DNA from: Flammulina velutipes
Lineage: Eukaryota; Basidiomycota; Agaricomycetes; Agaricales; Physalacriaceae
DNA length: 64,000 nucleotides
Direction: 5' to 3'
NCBI GenBank assembly: GCA_011800155.1
Contig: JAALGH010000011.1
Coordinates: forward strand, 1,798,001 to 1,862,000
Positions within the stretch are counted from its first letter, which is position 1. Each line of letters starts with the position of its first letter. This document shows positions 1 through 10,747 of this stretch, one piece after another. The notes below the pieces were generated by a model, which was not told the origin of the DNA, ran no database searches, and worked only from the letters and a program-made list of their open reading frames with translations. The position numbers and the translations under genes were made by a program.

Positions 1-149
1 TGCTTATAAATAATGTTCTAGGCTGTCTGGCTGACTAATGCAATTGCTAAGCTCGCTAAGCATGATTACATCGTCGGGTGTATAGCATTTCTTAAAGTTA
101 TTTTCAATTTTACTTGAATCACACCTGATAAACTTTTCGGGTGTGACAG

Positions 150-560
150 CGTCTGGATTCCTTTGTGTACGATTGGGAGAAGGAGATGAGAAAACGCGAG
201 GAAGACCATATATCACCCTCCGAACGATGTATGGTCGTTCTCAGCTTAATCCCCTCCTTCGACAGCAGCCCGACCATGGATTACGGGGAGTTCAAATCAC
301 ATGGGTTTGCTGGCCATAGCGCTATTGAACGTCGTATTGCACTCTGCGGGTTGGTCGCCATCATGCGAGGGTGGTGTGGAGACGGTGCATTGCCTGCTGG
401 TATCGATGACCAAGCAAGGGTGTTAACACAATTGTCCACTGCCTTCCCCGACGAAATTGAGACGTTCGGTAAATCTGTTGGTCGGCACTATATACGTACA
501 TTCTACAAAGTCTTCGCCCGCCCTCCTACTCTTCCTCGTCGTCTGGCACCTCAATATTAG
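150..560 (+). CDS. 3' terminal exon of an unknown gene (5' part off window)
   Basis: An open frame of about 137 codons ends at TAG near 560. It opens directly after a plausible splice acceptor (gtgtgacag, ending at 149), and the nearest in-frame ATG (186) lies inside the stretch, so this is better read as a last exon of a gene that starts before the window than as a complete gene. The protein is soluble-looking, with a charged beginning (EKEMRKREED) and an Arg/Pro-rich end. I do not recognise a domain. The 149 bases before it are A/T-rich and look like intron. Confidence 0.4.
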   Translation, partial: RLDSFVYDWEKEMRKREEDHISPSERCMVVLSLIPSFDSSPTMDYGEFKSHGFAGHSAIERRIALCGLVAIMRGWCGDGALPAGIDDQARVLTQLSTAFPDEIETFGKSVGRHYIRTFYKVFARPPTLPRRLAPQY

Positions 561-1370
561 AGAACATTGTTAGTAGACACTCATACTCTTAGTTTACCAT
601 TGTGAATTTTGTACATATATTATCTACTGCCGTTTGGACGCCCTTTCTATTTACTTTACATATCATTACTGTCTAGCAGATTTACTTAGTGTACTTGCAA
701 ACTTGAATCACGTGACAACGATTACGCGTTGTATATTGTTTGGCGCCTTTCATCTCTTTCAACTTACCACCATCATTGCTCTCATAAATCTCTCATCGTC
801 GTCGTGAAGCCAAGTGTCCGGGCCCCGCGCCAGACATTTGTTTGCATCGTTGACATTGCTGGCCTCGTGCTCGCAGTGTTATGCGTTGTCTTTTCACCGG
901 GCCCCGCGCCAGTGATTCTGCTTCCACACCAAGTTCAATGCACTCAAACGCGTCTATCACCTCAAAACGGACCGACTCGTATGCTTCAACATCTCCGAAG
1001 GTGAGATTCCTTATTCTACTTTTTCTTGCACAACAGCGCTGAGGGCGGCTGCCGTCGTTGGTGGCTGACCTCTTCACTGTCTTTTTCTACTTTGCTTTGG
1101 CCCATGGACTCTCGCGACGCGTCGACGACGGCTACCGTTGTTGGTGGCTGGCGTCTTCGTGTTATCTTTCTTTTTTACCTTATATTTTGCTCATGGACAT
1201 TCACGACGCGTTGAGGACGGCTGCCGTCATTGGCGGCTGACCTCTTCGCGTCGTTTTATAGCTATCATTCATATGGACTGTTTTTGACGTGTTCGTTGAG
1301 GACGGCTGTCGTCGTTGACGGCCGGCCTCTTCTATGTTATATTATTTGAGTACATAATGACCATTTTTAG
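561..1370. other. Gene-poor stretch with repeats upstream of the TET/JBP-like gene
   Basis: No convincing single frame spans this stretch. It contains a 16-bp GC-rich word (ccgggccccgcgccag) twice, at 818 and 897, and a four-copy degenerate minisatellite from about 1041. One or more 5' exons of the downstream dioxygenase gene probably lie here: around 881-1000 an open S/T-rich frame ends at a good donor (gtgagattcc). All three frames are partly open there, so I do not assign an exon. Confidence 0.4.
1041..1345. repeat. Degenerate tandem repeat, 4 units of about 83-89 bp
   Basis: The core gaggacggctgccgtcgttg and close variants begin at 1041, 1124, 1213 and 1298. Each is followed by a tggctgacctctt-like word and preceded by a catggact...gacgcgt-like word. 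The period is 83, 89 and 85 bp. Units differ by substitutions and small indels, so the array is old. It lies just 5' of the dioxygenase coding region. Confidence 0.8.
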
Positions 1371-2937
1371 TTTGTTGCAACGAGCTGGAATACGGATGAG
1401 TGTTTGGCTTTGGTGGAAGAGTTATTCGGAGGGGAGCTAGAGGAGCTGACGGACGACGAGACCCCTACGGACCCCATATCCCCTCTCGAGACAGAGCCTG
1501 TCGCAGCTCAGCACGCTTCTAAGCCTTCGCGTTCTGATTCTCCATATCACCATAAATCTCGAACGTCTCCTAACCGTACACGCAAACCGTTACCTGTTCA
1601 CCCTCCACTCATTCATTCGCGCGTCCAACCAACTACCGTTTCCAACATTATATCCACAACACTGCCTGTCCCGCCTCCAACATCATCCATCCCAGAGCCT
1701 GCGACATCGTCAGGGCGCAAACGCAAGCGTCATGACAGTGTTGCGGAACAGGCTCGAAGAAAACGCAAAAAGAAGGAAAAGAGGACTGCGCAACGGGCAG
1801 CAGCATCTCGTCCGCGAGGGCTGAGGGATATTTGGGTCAAGCACTTGTTAACCGCTCAACCAGTCATTTTTCCCGACTTCGACATCACCTCCCTCCCTGT
1901 CGCGCCAAGTGGTGTTCGGGGCTCCCAACGTCCCAGTCAAAACTCCACATTCAGTGCAGCTGAGCTACAGCGCTTGAATTTCGAATTCTTCCCCTACTCT
2001 GCGGACGTCACTTACGCGTTCCTTGACAAGAACCGCCGCCTATTCTCGCTGCTATGCAAGCGGGATGCCTCTGATGAGGGCGTTCAGAGACAGGAGCGAA
2101 TGACGAGAGCGTTGGAAAAGGCAGGGCAAGCTGCAGCACTTTCACCAGCTGGCCGAGGATCTTTTGGTGTGCTTCGGGAAGGTCATATTCATAGTGGAGG
2201 AACTTGGGTGGGTTTCATGCCATTTTTTACCGACTCAAGCTAATTCGTTCAATATCTTCAGGAGCCAAGTCGCGTCGTGAACAGTGCTCATAACCGTGGA
2301 GTTCTCTCGGATCTACTTCAGCATGAAGATTTTCAACTAGATGCCAAACTTTCTGATAGTACGTTTCCCCTTGTATATCTCACTATTGTATCTCATCGCC
2401 TTACCAGTCGTTTTACAAACTTTCAATCCCGGAATGCGGAAGCTTTTCTGGACTGTGCGGGATGCCTTGTCTTTGCAGTATCCTCAACTACATTGGAACT
2501 TTGCTTGCTCCCCATATTCTGCTACAACCGTCAACTTGGGGCCACAGACTGTCTGCATCCCTCACGCAGACGAGAGTGATTTTGGGTTCGGATGGGGGTC
2601 CTTGAGGGCATTTGGCGTGTTCGATTACACAAAGGGCGGACACGTGGCCTTTTGGGACTTAGGCGTCGCGTTTGAGCTGCCTCCTGGTGCGGAGTTCTAT
2701 TTCCCGAGCGGTCGCTTTATACATGGCAATACGGAGCTGCAACATGGAGAAACACGCTATTCAATTACATCCTACTCATCAGGTGGTCTCTTCGAGTGGG
2801 TACATCGGGGTGGAATGCCTGTCTATGCTTGGGAGAAGCATTTGGCAGCTAATCCCGGCTTGGAAGAGGAGGAGAGGGCTGGTGAGGAGAGACGTTGCGC
2901 TGAACTTTTAGACATGTGTTTCCCCGTTTGCCTCTAG
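1371..2937 (+). CDS. TET/JBP-like 2-oxoglutarate/Fe(II) dioxygenase (5' end incomplete)
   Basis: Three exons join cleanly: 1371-2207, 2262-2358 and 2408-2937, with introns of 54 and 49 bp. The frame is closed by a TAG at 1368 followed by coding sequence, so exon 1 begins at an acceptor (tttttag) and the true start lies upstream. The N-terminal half is Ser/Pro-rich with a strongly basic tract (RKRKRH..RRKRKKKEKR), probably a nuclear localisation and DNA-binding tail. The C-terminal half carries the iron site expected for the family: H-A-D (the HxD pair), then GGH...WDLGV, the distal histidine in FIHGN, and the 2-oxoglutarate arginine in GETRYSIT, followed by SGGLFEWVHRGG. Basidiomycete TET/JBP proteins oxidise 5-methylcytosine and are often linked to KDZ transposons. 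No KDZ transposase is visible here. Family assignment is from motif pattern. Confidence 0.72.
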
Positions 2938-3129
2938 GTCTACACGTTGTCTTCATCTCCGCCAGATATTTTGTGGTAATATTACGTTTCTATGTTTTCC
3001 TTGTTTCAATAATATTGACCCTTCAATGTTCTCATTTCCTATAAGGACCTTCCAGTTCGACGCTTTCTTCATCCTTCCTTTCCTTTTTCCCCACTTTTTT
3101 TTACTCCCACTTTCCTTACTCTGACGCGG

Positions 3130-4891
3130 ATGCCTCCCAAGAATACAGCTGGCAAGGGTACTAGTTCCTCTGACTCTACGCCTAGCTCTGTCACCCCGTT
3201 GACAGCAAAGGTCAAGAAAGCAATTGCTGCTCGCAACGCCGCTTTGAAGAAGGCGGAGAAGGCCAAGCAAGATGCTAGTACGTCGTTATCATTTATTCAT
3301 TGCGTTTTACTGACTTCTCTTGCAGTCGTTCGTGCTCGCGCAGCTTCGATGAAGGCAAAGCAGAGTGCTGGTGATGGGTCTGACCATGGGTCTGACTCTG
3401 AGCTAGTGCGCAAGTCTCCTGGCCCTGTGCCACGTACTTCTGCAGCGCCAGAGGAGGAAGACGAGGATGATGACCTTGGTATTGAGGCTCCCGTTGTCAT
3501 TCCTGACGGTCATTTTCTTGAAGACCTGGACGACGACGACGACGACGTATTGCCTCCTTCATCTGATCCTTTCGGGGAGATCCCCTCTGAAGATGAGGAC
3601 TTGGTGCGTGTTTTTGAGCTTCTTTATTCTATTAACTAACTTGTTGAACAGGACGTTGCTACAGTCTATACGGCCACTGGTGCTCGCAAACGTGCTGGTG
3701 TTCCTCTCATGCGCACTCCCACCAAGAAGAGCAAGATTCCGCCAGGCCTTACCGCGCACCCCGACAACATCAAAGGGAAGAAGAAGATGTCCCACTTCAC
3801 TCCTCGCACTGCCAGGATCATGGCGAAGGCCAAACAAGTTGCTCGTGGCGAGTCTATCACCCAGAACCCATTCATTCCTCCCGATGTTCGCCAGAAGCAC
3901 TACCAGGATCTGATGCTCAGTGTGGCCAATGATCCCAAGTTTGGGTCAGAGGCTCTTCTTATCACTGTTCGTCGCATCCTTGACAATAGTAATGAGTCTG
4001 GCTCTATGCCCATCTTCGCCGACTTTGTAAGTGACCCCTACTTCTACTTTCTTGATAAATTCTAACATAACTTTAGATCCACTATGGCGACGGAGATATC
4101 AAGTATCGCCTCATGCTCCATGTTCGCGGAGTTATTCATGGTATTGTTACTGCCTGTGGTACAGACAAGAGTACCATCAAGGCTACTGTGGCTTGGTTGA
4201 AGTCTACGAATGCCTTTATCTTTGGTGGTCTCAATATGAAGGTCTGCCAGTTTCTTTATTTATCTAAACCCTTCTAACTCATCATATCTAGGAGAAGACC
4301 TTTGACGCCAATGCGCAATTCAACTGCGAGTGGTTCACCCTCATGATGAGGTGGTACCTTTTTGAACAAACAGGTAAGAGTGACCTGGTAGGCTATCACT
4401 GCATCGTTGGAATACAACAAATCCCTGGCCCTACTGTCGCTCTCCTGTGCACTATGGTATGGTTATTTTTTTGTTTAATGATCTATTTCTGATGCGTCAT
4501 CTTAGGCTTATCATGTTCTTACTGAATGGGAGGATGGAACACACTCTAGGAGTGACTTCAATCAACGCATGTCTTCCAAGTTCGTCTTTCTTACCTATTT
4601 TCTTTTCTTTAACTGATTTATGTCAAGATATCTTGAGTACCTTGCTCGCATTGACAAACTCAAGACTCTGGCCCCTGCCTACTGGGAGGAAGTGTCCAGT
4701 GCTATCTTCCAGGACGTTGTGTATGCTTCTCTTTATTCTATTATTCTCAACACTTATATCTCTTTAGTCGCCAGAGCAACAAGGAGTGGTTATTGCAGAA
4801 GGCGTCGGATGAGGTGGATGATGCAAACATTGACTATGCTGCTATGCAGGCAGGTGCTAAGGGTCGAAAGGCAGCTGCTTCATCTGTCTAA
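3130..4891 (+). CDS. Unknown 473-residue protein, 8 exons, acidic and basic N-terminus
   Basis: ATG at 3130 follows a T/C-rich leader. Exons are 3130-3277, 3326-3603, 3652-4026, 4077-4241, 4292-4456, 4506-4579, 4628-4720 and 4768-4891. Introns are 47-50 bp with GTRNGT-like donors, and the joined length is exactly 474 codons. Residues 1-50 are Lys/Ala-rich, about 60-140 are Ser/Asp/Glu-rich with a run of Asp, and about 150-200 are basic. The C-terminal 270 residues look globular (conserved-looking WLKSTNAF, CEWF, PAYWEEV). This architecture is common in basidiomycete proteins of unknown function, some in lineage-specific DUF families. I do not assign one. It lies 192 bp downstream of the dioxygenase gene in the same orientation. 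Confidence 0.7.
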
Positions 4892-5647
4892 TGTTCAAGT
4901 ATCTCTCATATTGTCATGTCCCCTTCATCATCTTTACATTCGTTTCTATCATTGGCTTAATTCGTAATACAGTTATGTTCTTTATATCTGTATTTGTTAC
5001 TATCTAGTGCGACGAATAATGCTTTTACCCAATCTTTCAATCAGTGTGAAACCTTTATCTAAAAGAACCTGAGTATTGATTAAGGCTATCAATAAGTAGA
5101 CTGAATGCTAACCTCATGTTAGACTTTAGTTCGTTTTAGGTGTGTCTTGTGTATACATTTGATATACTAGAGTGTTACCAGAGTGTAGCCTTACTATGCC
5201 TAGAGGATAGTAAGTAGATTACTTGAGCACAACTTATAGTTATAATTAGGTTCCCTTTAGGATAATATCTGTATCTTTATCATATCTAGGTCATATCTAG
5301 GTCTAACTTAGGTGTATCAAGAGAAGAATACAGGTTCTCCCTTAGACAAGGTTCGTGTCTAGAGCAATCCTGTAACATGCCATATGTAGACCTGTATAAT
5401 ACTACGAGTTATCCTCAGGCTATATACAATAATGAAACTATACCTCAGGTGCACAATAGATAAGTGACCGGACTGATATCTACTGAGGTATACAAGCCTT
5501 ATAAGACTCTACCTAGGAATACAGAAAGTCTGCATTAGACTTCTAATGCTTACTTTAGGTTAATCTAGGTTAATTGTTGTTCTGAACCTTATCCTCAGGT
5601 CTAGCTAAACCTAGCTAACTTAGGTTTGTAAGGTCCACAATAGTTAA
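4892..5647. other. A/T-rich spacer with a recurrent TTAGGT/CTAGGT word
   Basis: No coding frame of interest. From about 5040 the sequence repeats short words such as cttaggt, tctaggt, cctagg and cctcagg at least eight times, without fixed spacing. The block ends at agagctggggggcg, which borders the truncated left end of the outer retrotransposon. It may be decayed element DNA. I see no LTR matching the 3' side. Confidence 0.4.
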
Positions 5648-5671
5648 CCGAGAGCTGGGGGGCGTTTCCTG

Positions 5672-8485
5672 ATGTACGTACTTCGTTTGAATGAATTATT
5701 CAATACTACCGGGATCACTCGCAATCGCGAGAAAGTCTTGAAGCTATGGGAAACCCTGCGACCAGATATTCAAGGTGGCTTATATCGAGCCAACTTGAAC
5801 CCGGAGACGGCAACCTATAAAAGACTCGTTCAAAAGGCTGAACGTATCGAGATGATCCTCTCTATTGAGGAGAATGCTCGACGTCAGAATCGAGAACAGA
5901 AAACTCGAGACGCACCGTCCCGGGATGAGAAAAGGAAGCAAGGGTTTAGACCTAGCTCCAATTCCAAGCCAAACGTTGCTGGTACATCTCAGCGTAATAC
6001 TAAGCCTGTAGCACCTTCGTTCGCTAGTAGTTCGAAATCGAAACCCTATGGCAAAGACCATCAGCCGAACAAAAACACGAAGCGCCGGGAACTTACGCCA
6101 CAACAGAAGGCTGAGTACCGCGAGCAGGGTCGTTGTTTTGGCTGTGGCGAAACTGGGCACGTTGCTCACGCGTGTCCCAAGGGAAAAGTTGTATCCGGAT
6201 TTGGAAACAAACCACCCAGAATCCAAACAGCGAGCGCTAAGGTGAAGGCCAAAAAGAATATTAGGCCAGACCCTAAAAGCGCTCGGGACGATGGACATGA
6301 TGATATCTGGTCGAACACGATCAACATATCGAACCTCCAAGTCAACGAGGAAAGCTCTCAAGACCCTCCAGACCTATTTAAAGCCCTTTTCGAAACGGGA
6401 ATAGATCTGGATTTGGGCTTGGGAAGTTTCCTGCGTGATTCGCACCAGTCCGATAGCGACGACAGTATGCCACCACTCGATCCGGTTACGGATGACGAAG
6501 ATGAGGGGCTTCCACCTCTGATATGGGGATCAGACTCAGAAGGGTCTGACTCGGAAGAGATGGATCCCGCACCTTTGGAATCGCCATACACGGATACTGA
6601 TTCGTTGGACGAGCCCCCTCCTCTCATCGACATCTCTGAACTGCCAGACTCCGAATCAGATTCTGATGAAGACTGGAGCTCCGATGAATGGGATGGCTCA
6701 CCGAATTTACCACCTCCCACGGGTCCCGTACCTCAGAAGATGAGACCTTATCGGCGAGTTGGTGACGAGCCCCGTTGTGCTAACTGCGGACGCGAGTGCA
6801 CATTACGAAGGAGCCTATACGACCCAGAAGGTCCTGGCTACCATACAATGTGTGAATGCGAGTTCCCAACATTCGGGAAAGGTCACTTACTTTTTCATTG
6901 CTCAGATGGAAAAAGTCAAGAAAAACCCGTTCGACTTCCACCTACAAGGATAGGCGAATTCTGGGGTCACGGTATTGAGTTCGTACTCTCAAGAATGGCG
7001 CCATATCCTGGCGAGACATTATCGCGACGGAAAATTAAAGAACGTGTGATAACCACACAATGTTCTGGAGATTTCTATGTCGTTAGTGATCACCTCTATG
7101 ATCGAGAGGTTCTCTTACCATTAACGGATGCGAAAAATCCTGAATTTGCACTAGTTGAATGGTACGCGCGAGAACGTGCTAGGGATAATAACCTAGACTT
7201 TGATACACTACCCAATCAGTACGAATGGGTAACTACAGGTTGGAACTCATACGCTTGCCTCGGAGAGCTCGAGGAAGACACCGTGGAGGCATTCCTCAAT
7301 ATGCATGCTCCGTGGCTTGGCCTAGGTTTGAAGAAATACAACCGTCTCCTTGAACGCTTCGACGTTCTAGAGTCGTATGCTGCCGATAGCCTAGATATCA
7401 CAGATAACGAGTTAGATGTGCAAGTATTCCTGCCACGAGAACGACTGACGCACCCGCGTTTCGATCTGGCTAGCTGGTATGAGCGAAAGCTCATGAAATA
7501 TAACAAGACGTACTGGGAATTGTGGTCGCTAGACGACGATCCAGTACTGGGATATCTAAACTGGGAAATTAATGATGAACCTGGATATGAAGCCATGTGC
7601 AACGTACAAATGTATCCTGAACTTTGGGACATGGACATGGACGATCCCGATCTCTACCAATACCTGGAAGAAATCAACGAGATGGATTTTCGCGTCGCGG
7701 GAGCTCAAATTCCGAGAGGTAAGCTTCCCGCGATCCAGCGAAATGCCTCTCGCATCAAGACCACAGGTCGACGAGTCCCGCGTCCAGTCATCATTGCTGT
7801 CCGTATCAACGGACAGCCTGCGCGCGCGCTCATCGACACTGGTTCGATGGCCGATATGATCTCTACTACGTTGTTAGATCAATTAAAGCTAAAAAAAGTT
7901 GAACTCACTAACCCTCTACCGTTGCAACTAGCGGTGCAGGGATCTCGATCCAAGATTAACTGGGGCACTCGCGCGCGTCTCCAGTATCAAGGGATCGACG
8001 AAGAACGGTATTTTGACGTAGCCAACTTATCTGGGTACGATTTAATCCTTGGAACACCATGGTTATACCAACACCAGGTCTGCGTTGGTTTTAATGACCC
8101 TAAAGTTGTAATAGGAAGCCAACCTAGCTTACCTATTAGAGACGGCCCTTGGATTGCCGAGGTCGTTACCAATGCTGCGAAACTCGAGGACGAAGCCCAG
8201 ATCGAAGCGGCGCGAAAGGAGATCATCGAGTTTGCACGACCTCTGTTCAAGAAAGCATCGGAGACTCCGCTGCCGCCTCTATGGGCGATTAATCATACTA
8301 TCCCTCTCATCGACGAGAGTAAAATATATCCATGTCGACCAGCCAAATGTCCTGAAAAGTTCAGGGATCAGTGGGCTGAAAAACGTGACGGATATCTGAA
8401 AACGGGACGTTGGAAGGTGAAGGCTACAAGTAATGCCTCACCCATGATGATATTACCCAAGATCGACGATCCAACTCGTATACGC
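5672..8485 (+). CDS. Outer element gag-pol, first half (gag, protease, start of RT)
   Basis: The frame starts mid-gag (NELFNTTGITRNR, LWETLRPDIQ) and carries a CCHC zinc knuckle of form CX2CX4HX4C at about 6133-6174 (CFGCGETGHVAHAC). A long acidic linker follows with an additional Cys-rich stretch near 6775-6900, then an aspartic protease with the D-T-G triad (ALIDTGSMAD, near 7828) and its flap-side LILGTPW near 8050. The reverse transcriptase begins with the family-typical INHTIPL and continues to DDPTRIR, where the inner element interrupts it at 8486. No frameshift or stop lies within the 938 codons, so this half was intact when interrupted. Confidence 0.85.
8482..8485. repeat. Target site duplication ACGC, left copy
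   Basis: ACGC directly precedes the left LTR start (TGATG at 8486) and is repeated directly after the right LTR end (CATCA at 25903). Four base pairs is a usual length for a Ty3/Gypsy-type insertion. The duplication proves that the two LTRs bound a single insertion event. Confidence 0.85.
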
Positions 8486-10224
8486 TGATGCGCATTGTAT
8501 TAATGCAAGTACGAAAGACCCCAAAATTTGCGATTCTAAGAAGCATTCTTAGTGATAGAACGAACCTATGAGTACAAGAACCTCTAGTTACAGACCGAAA
8601 CGCGTATACGATACAGTGTAAGGAGTTTCCGTGGTACGACCGGAAAACTCCTAAGATTCGTCGGAAAAGCGCCACACGCTGAAGGGCGTGTAGGTATAGC
8701 CAAACCACACATGACGATCTTGAATATCATCATCAAAAGTACCCCGATGGAGACATCGTGATCAAATACACTTGAACGCGCGAAACTCCGAAATACTTAA
8801 CGGAATTCGGCGAGTTACCCTTACACAAGGAAACTCTACATAAAGAGACGCAACGCCAGCAAGCAGTTAAACGCTTGCTGGACTAGCAAACCAAATGTTC
8901 GTACTACTCAGACGTCGGGATATTACATAGGAGACTCAGGAGTCAGGGTAACCTTTTAGGCTTTCAAAAGATACTGCTCGATCACCGATCGACTTACTCC
9001 GGTGGACTGTTCCTGATCGATTCTCGGGATCCACAAGTAAATCGTTACAAGGACCTACAATACGAGTACTATCGACAACTCGTAAAGATACAACGATAGC
9101 TTTTCCGGAGTACTACCGGAAAAGTCCGAACACGATACTAAGAACATACTTGCGCGTCCAGTATACCAAACCTAGTCGGTACTACTCGGACTCGTAGTAT
9201 GAAATAAGAATACGAACAAAGGCTAAGAGTTCCTGCTAGACAGGACTCGGCCGCTAATAATAGTGGAAAACGATGAAATAGTGGAGCTTCCAAGCACAAG
9301 GAACAACCTGGCGCCACTGCAAACTCAGTTACGGCGCCACCATTGGTTGGATCCAAAGCAAATAGAAGCCAGAACGAATAGGCAGCAATGCCAAGGGCAC
9401 CATTAGAGGGATATTCCGTACATCCTATCGGAATATTCCCCCGAACCAGCGGACTCGGTATTATATCCTTATTCAGACGTATATAGAAAACACTATAAAG
9501 CTAGCTCGTTTGTACTATTTACAGTAGCTTACGCCCCCCGTATCCGCAGCCCACAAGCCGTATATACTGGAGGAATAGACTCTAAGATTTAGTTAGAAAA
9601 AGAACCACTGTTTAGATAGGTGGAAATAAGAAACAGAACCAAAGATCTAAGAACTCATTGGAGCTACTTCCCATATTAAAGAAGTTGAAGCCAAGTCCTT
9701 TGCGATTCAAACGATCCGAGTTTCCGCGGGAAATTCCATCTAAAGAACCTACCAACTCTGGTTGGAGTCCCAAGTCCCATACAAGTGTGGTTCAGACTGT
9801 GCTAGGCTATCTATTCAGGCCCCGACTAGTTGTTGGAGAGTCCTGATTATACAGATAGATACCAGAGCTCCCGCTCCCTAGTGTGGTTGAAGGTTGTTGG
9901 CCTGGGAAGAGCCTCATTAGGTCTCTTTACACACATCCCAATCGGCCTGTGACTTAGTGGCAAACTAGAACTCAGTTTAAGATCAGATCCCTGTTACCCC
10001 GTCGAACTAGTATAAGCATTTTGAACAGAAGATAGAGAGAAACAGTCCCATAAACAAAGATACAAAGAACAAGAACCCGTCCCATACCACCTATTACAAA
10101 ACGAACGATTGCTACTATAACGTGAAATCCCGCTATAAACCTCGGACTTTCCCGCATCGCACCATTGACTTGTTAGTGTGTGTTTTGTGTGTGTTTTTGT
10201 GGCGTTCTTCTACACTGCACATCA
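8486..10224 (+). repeat. Inner element 5' LTR (1739 bp)
   Basis: It matches 24166-25903 throughout the compared length. The one difference I found is six versus five C at about 9533. Terminal inverted ends are TGATG and CATCA. It contains several hairpins of the form TCCG-spacer-CGGA, at about 8621-8651, 8784-8806, 9099-9124 and 9409-9441. Short open frames inside it have no protein-like features and are identical in both LTRs, so I do not call genes. Confidence 0.93.
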
Positions 10225-10747
10225 TATTTTGGAGCCCACCGCGAGGGGTGATAAATTTGACTTAAACGATCCCTCTTATTGAGGTTCCTTGAGTTACTTC
10301 TACACCTACTTCAAAATTGCACGAAAGCCCAAAGCCAGTAACGCGAACCCCGCGCCTAGCCAAAGCTCAAACGATCAAGAACAAATCAGCCGTAGAGCTA
10401 ACTTGGGTGAAAACTCAAGTGCTCCAGTTGAAAGAGAACTCCGACACGAACGACCGCCTCCAGGCGCCTTATTCGACGGTACTAAAGCTCAACGTTTAAA
10501 ACACGTTCAGTCTCAAAAAGCCCAAACAAATCCTTCACCGGATACAGGCTACCCACCTGGATATATACTATCCACGATCCCTATTTTCCCTAGACTACCT
10601 CGGATTATTCCGAGTCCTAGTCCTTTACTGACTTTAACCCCCTCTCCCAACGAACTCCACCAGTTCGATAACCTATTCCCAGTCACTCCGCATCCCTTTC
10701 TTGAACGATTAAGACAGTCGATTCCCCTTGGAAGACCATTATTCCCA
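10225..10747 (+). promoter_or_regulatory. Inner element leader with primer-binding site at 10230
   Basis: Five bases after the LTR end comes TGGAGCCCACCGCGAGG (10230-10246). It begins with TGG as expected for pairing with the CCA 3' end of a tRNA. I cannot name the tRNA. The rest of the leader is an open frame in phase with gag from about 10289, lacking an ATG, so it is either untranslated or used from a non-AUG start. Confidence 0.65.

Noticed and set aside
793..1077. Minus-strand 94-codon frame
   Set aside because: It overlaps the repeats and the probable 5' exon area of the dioxygenase gene, with no start context or domain.
6358..6720. Ser/Glu-rich minus-strand frame
   Set aside because: It is the complement of the acidic linker in the outer gag-pol and has no start context or splice structure.
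8424..8708. Open frame spanning the LTR boundary, and its LTR counterpart at 24146-24388
   Set aside because: The shared part is LTR sequence, the two differ only where flanks differ, and there are no protein features.
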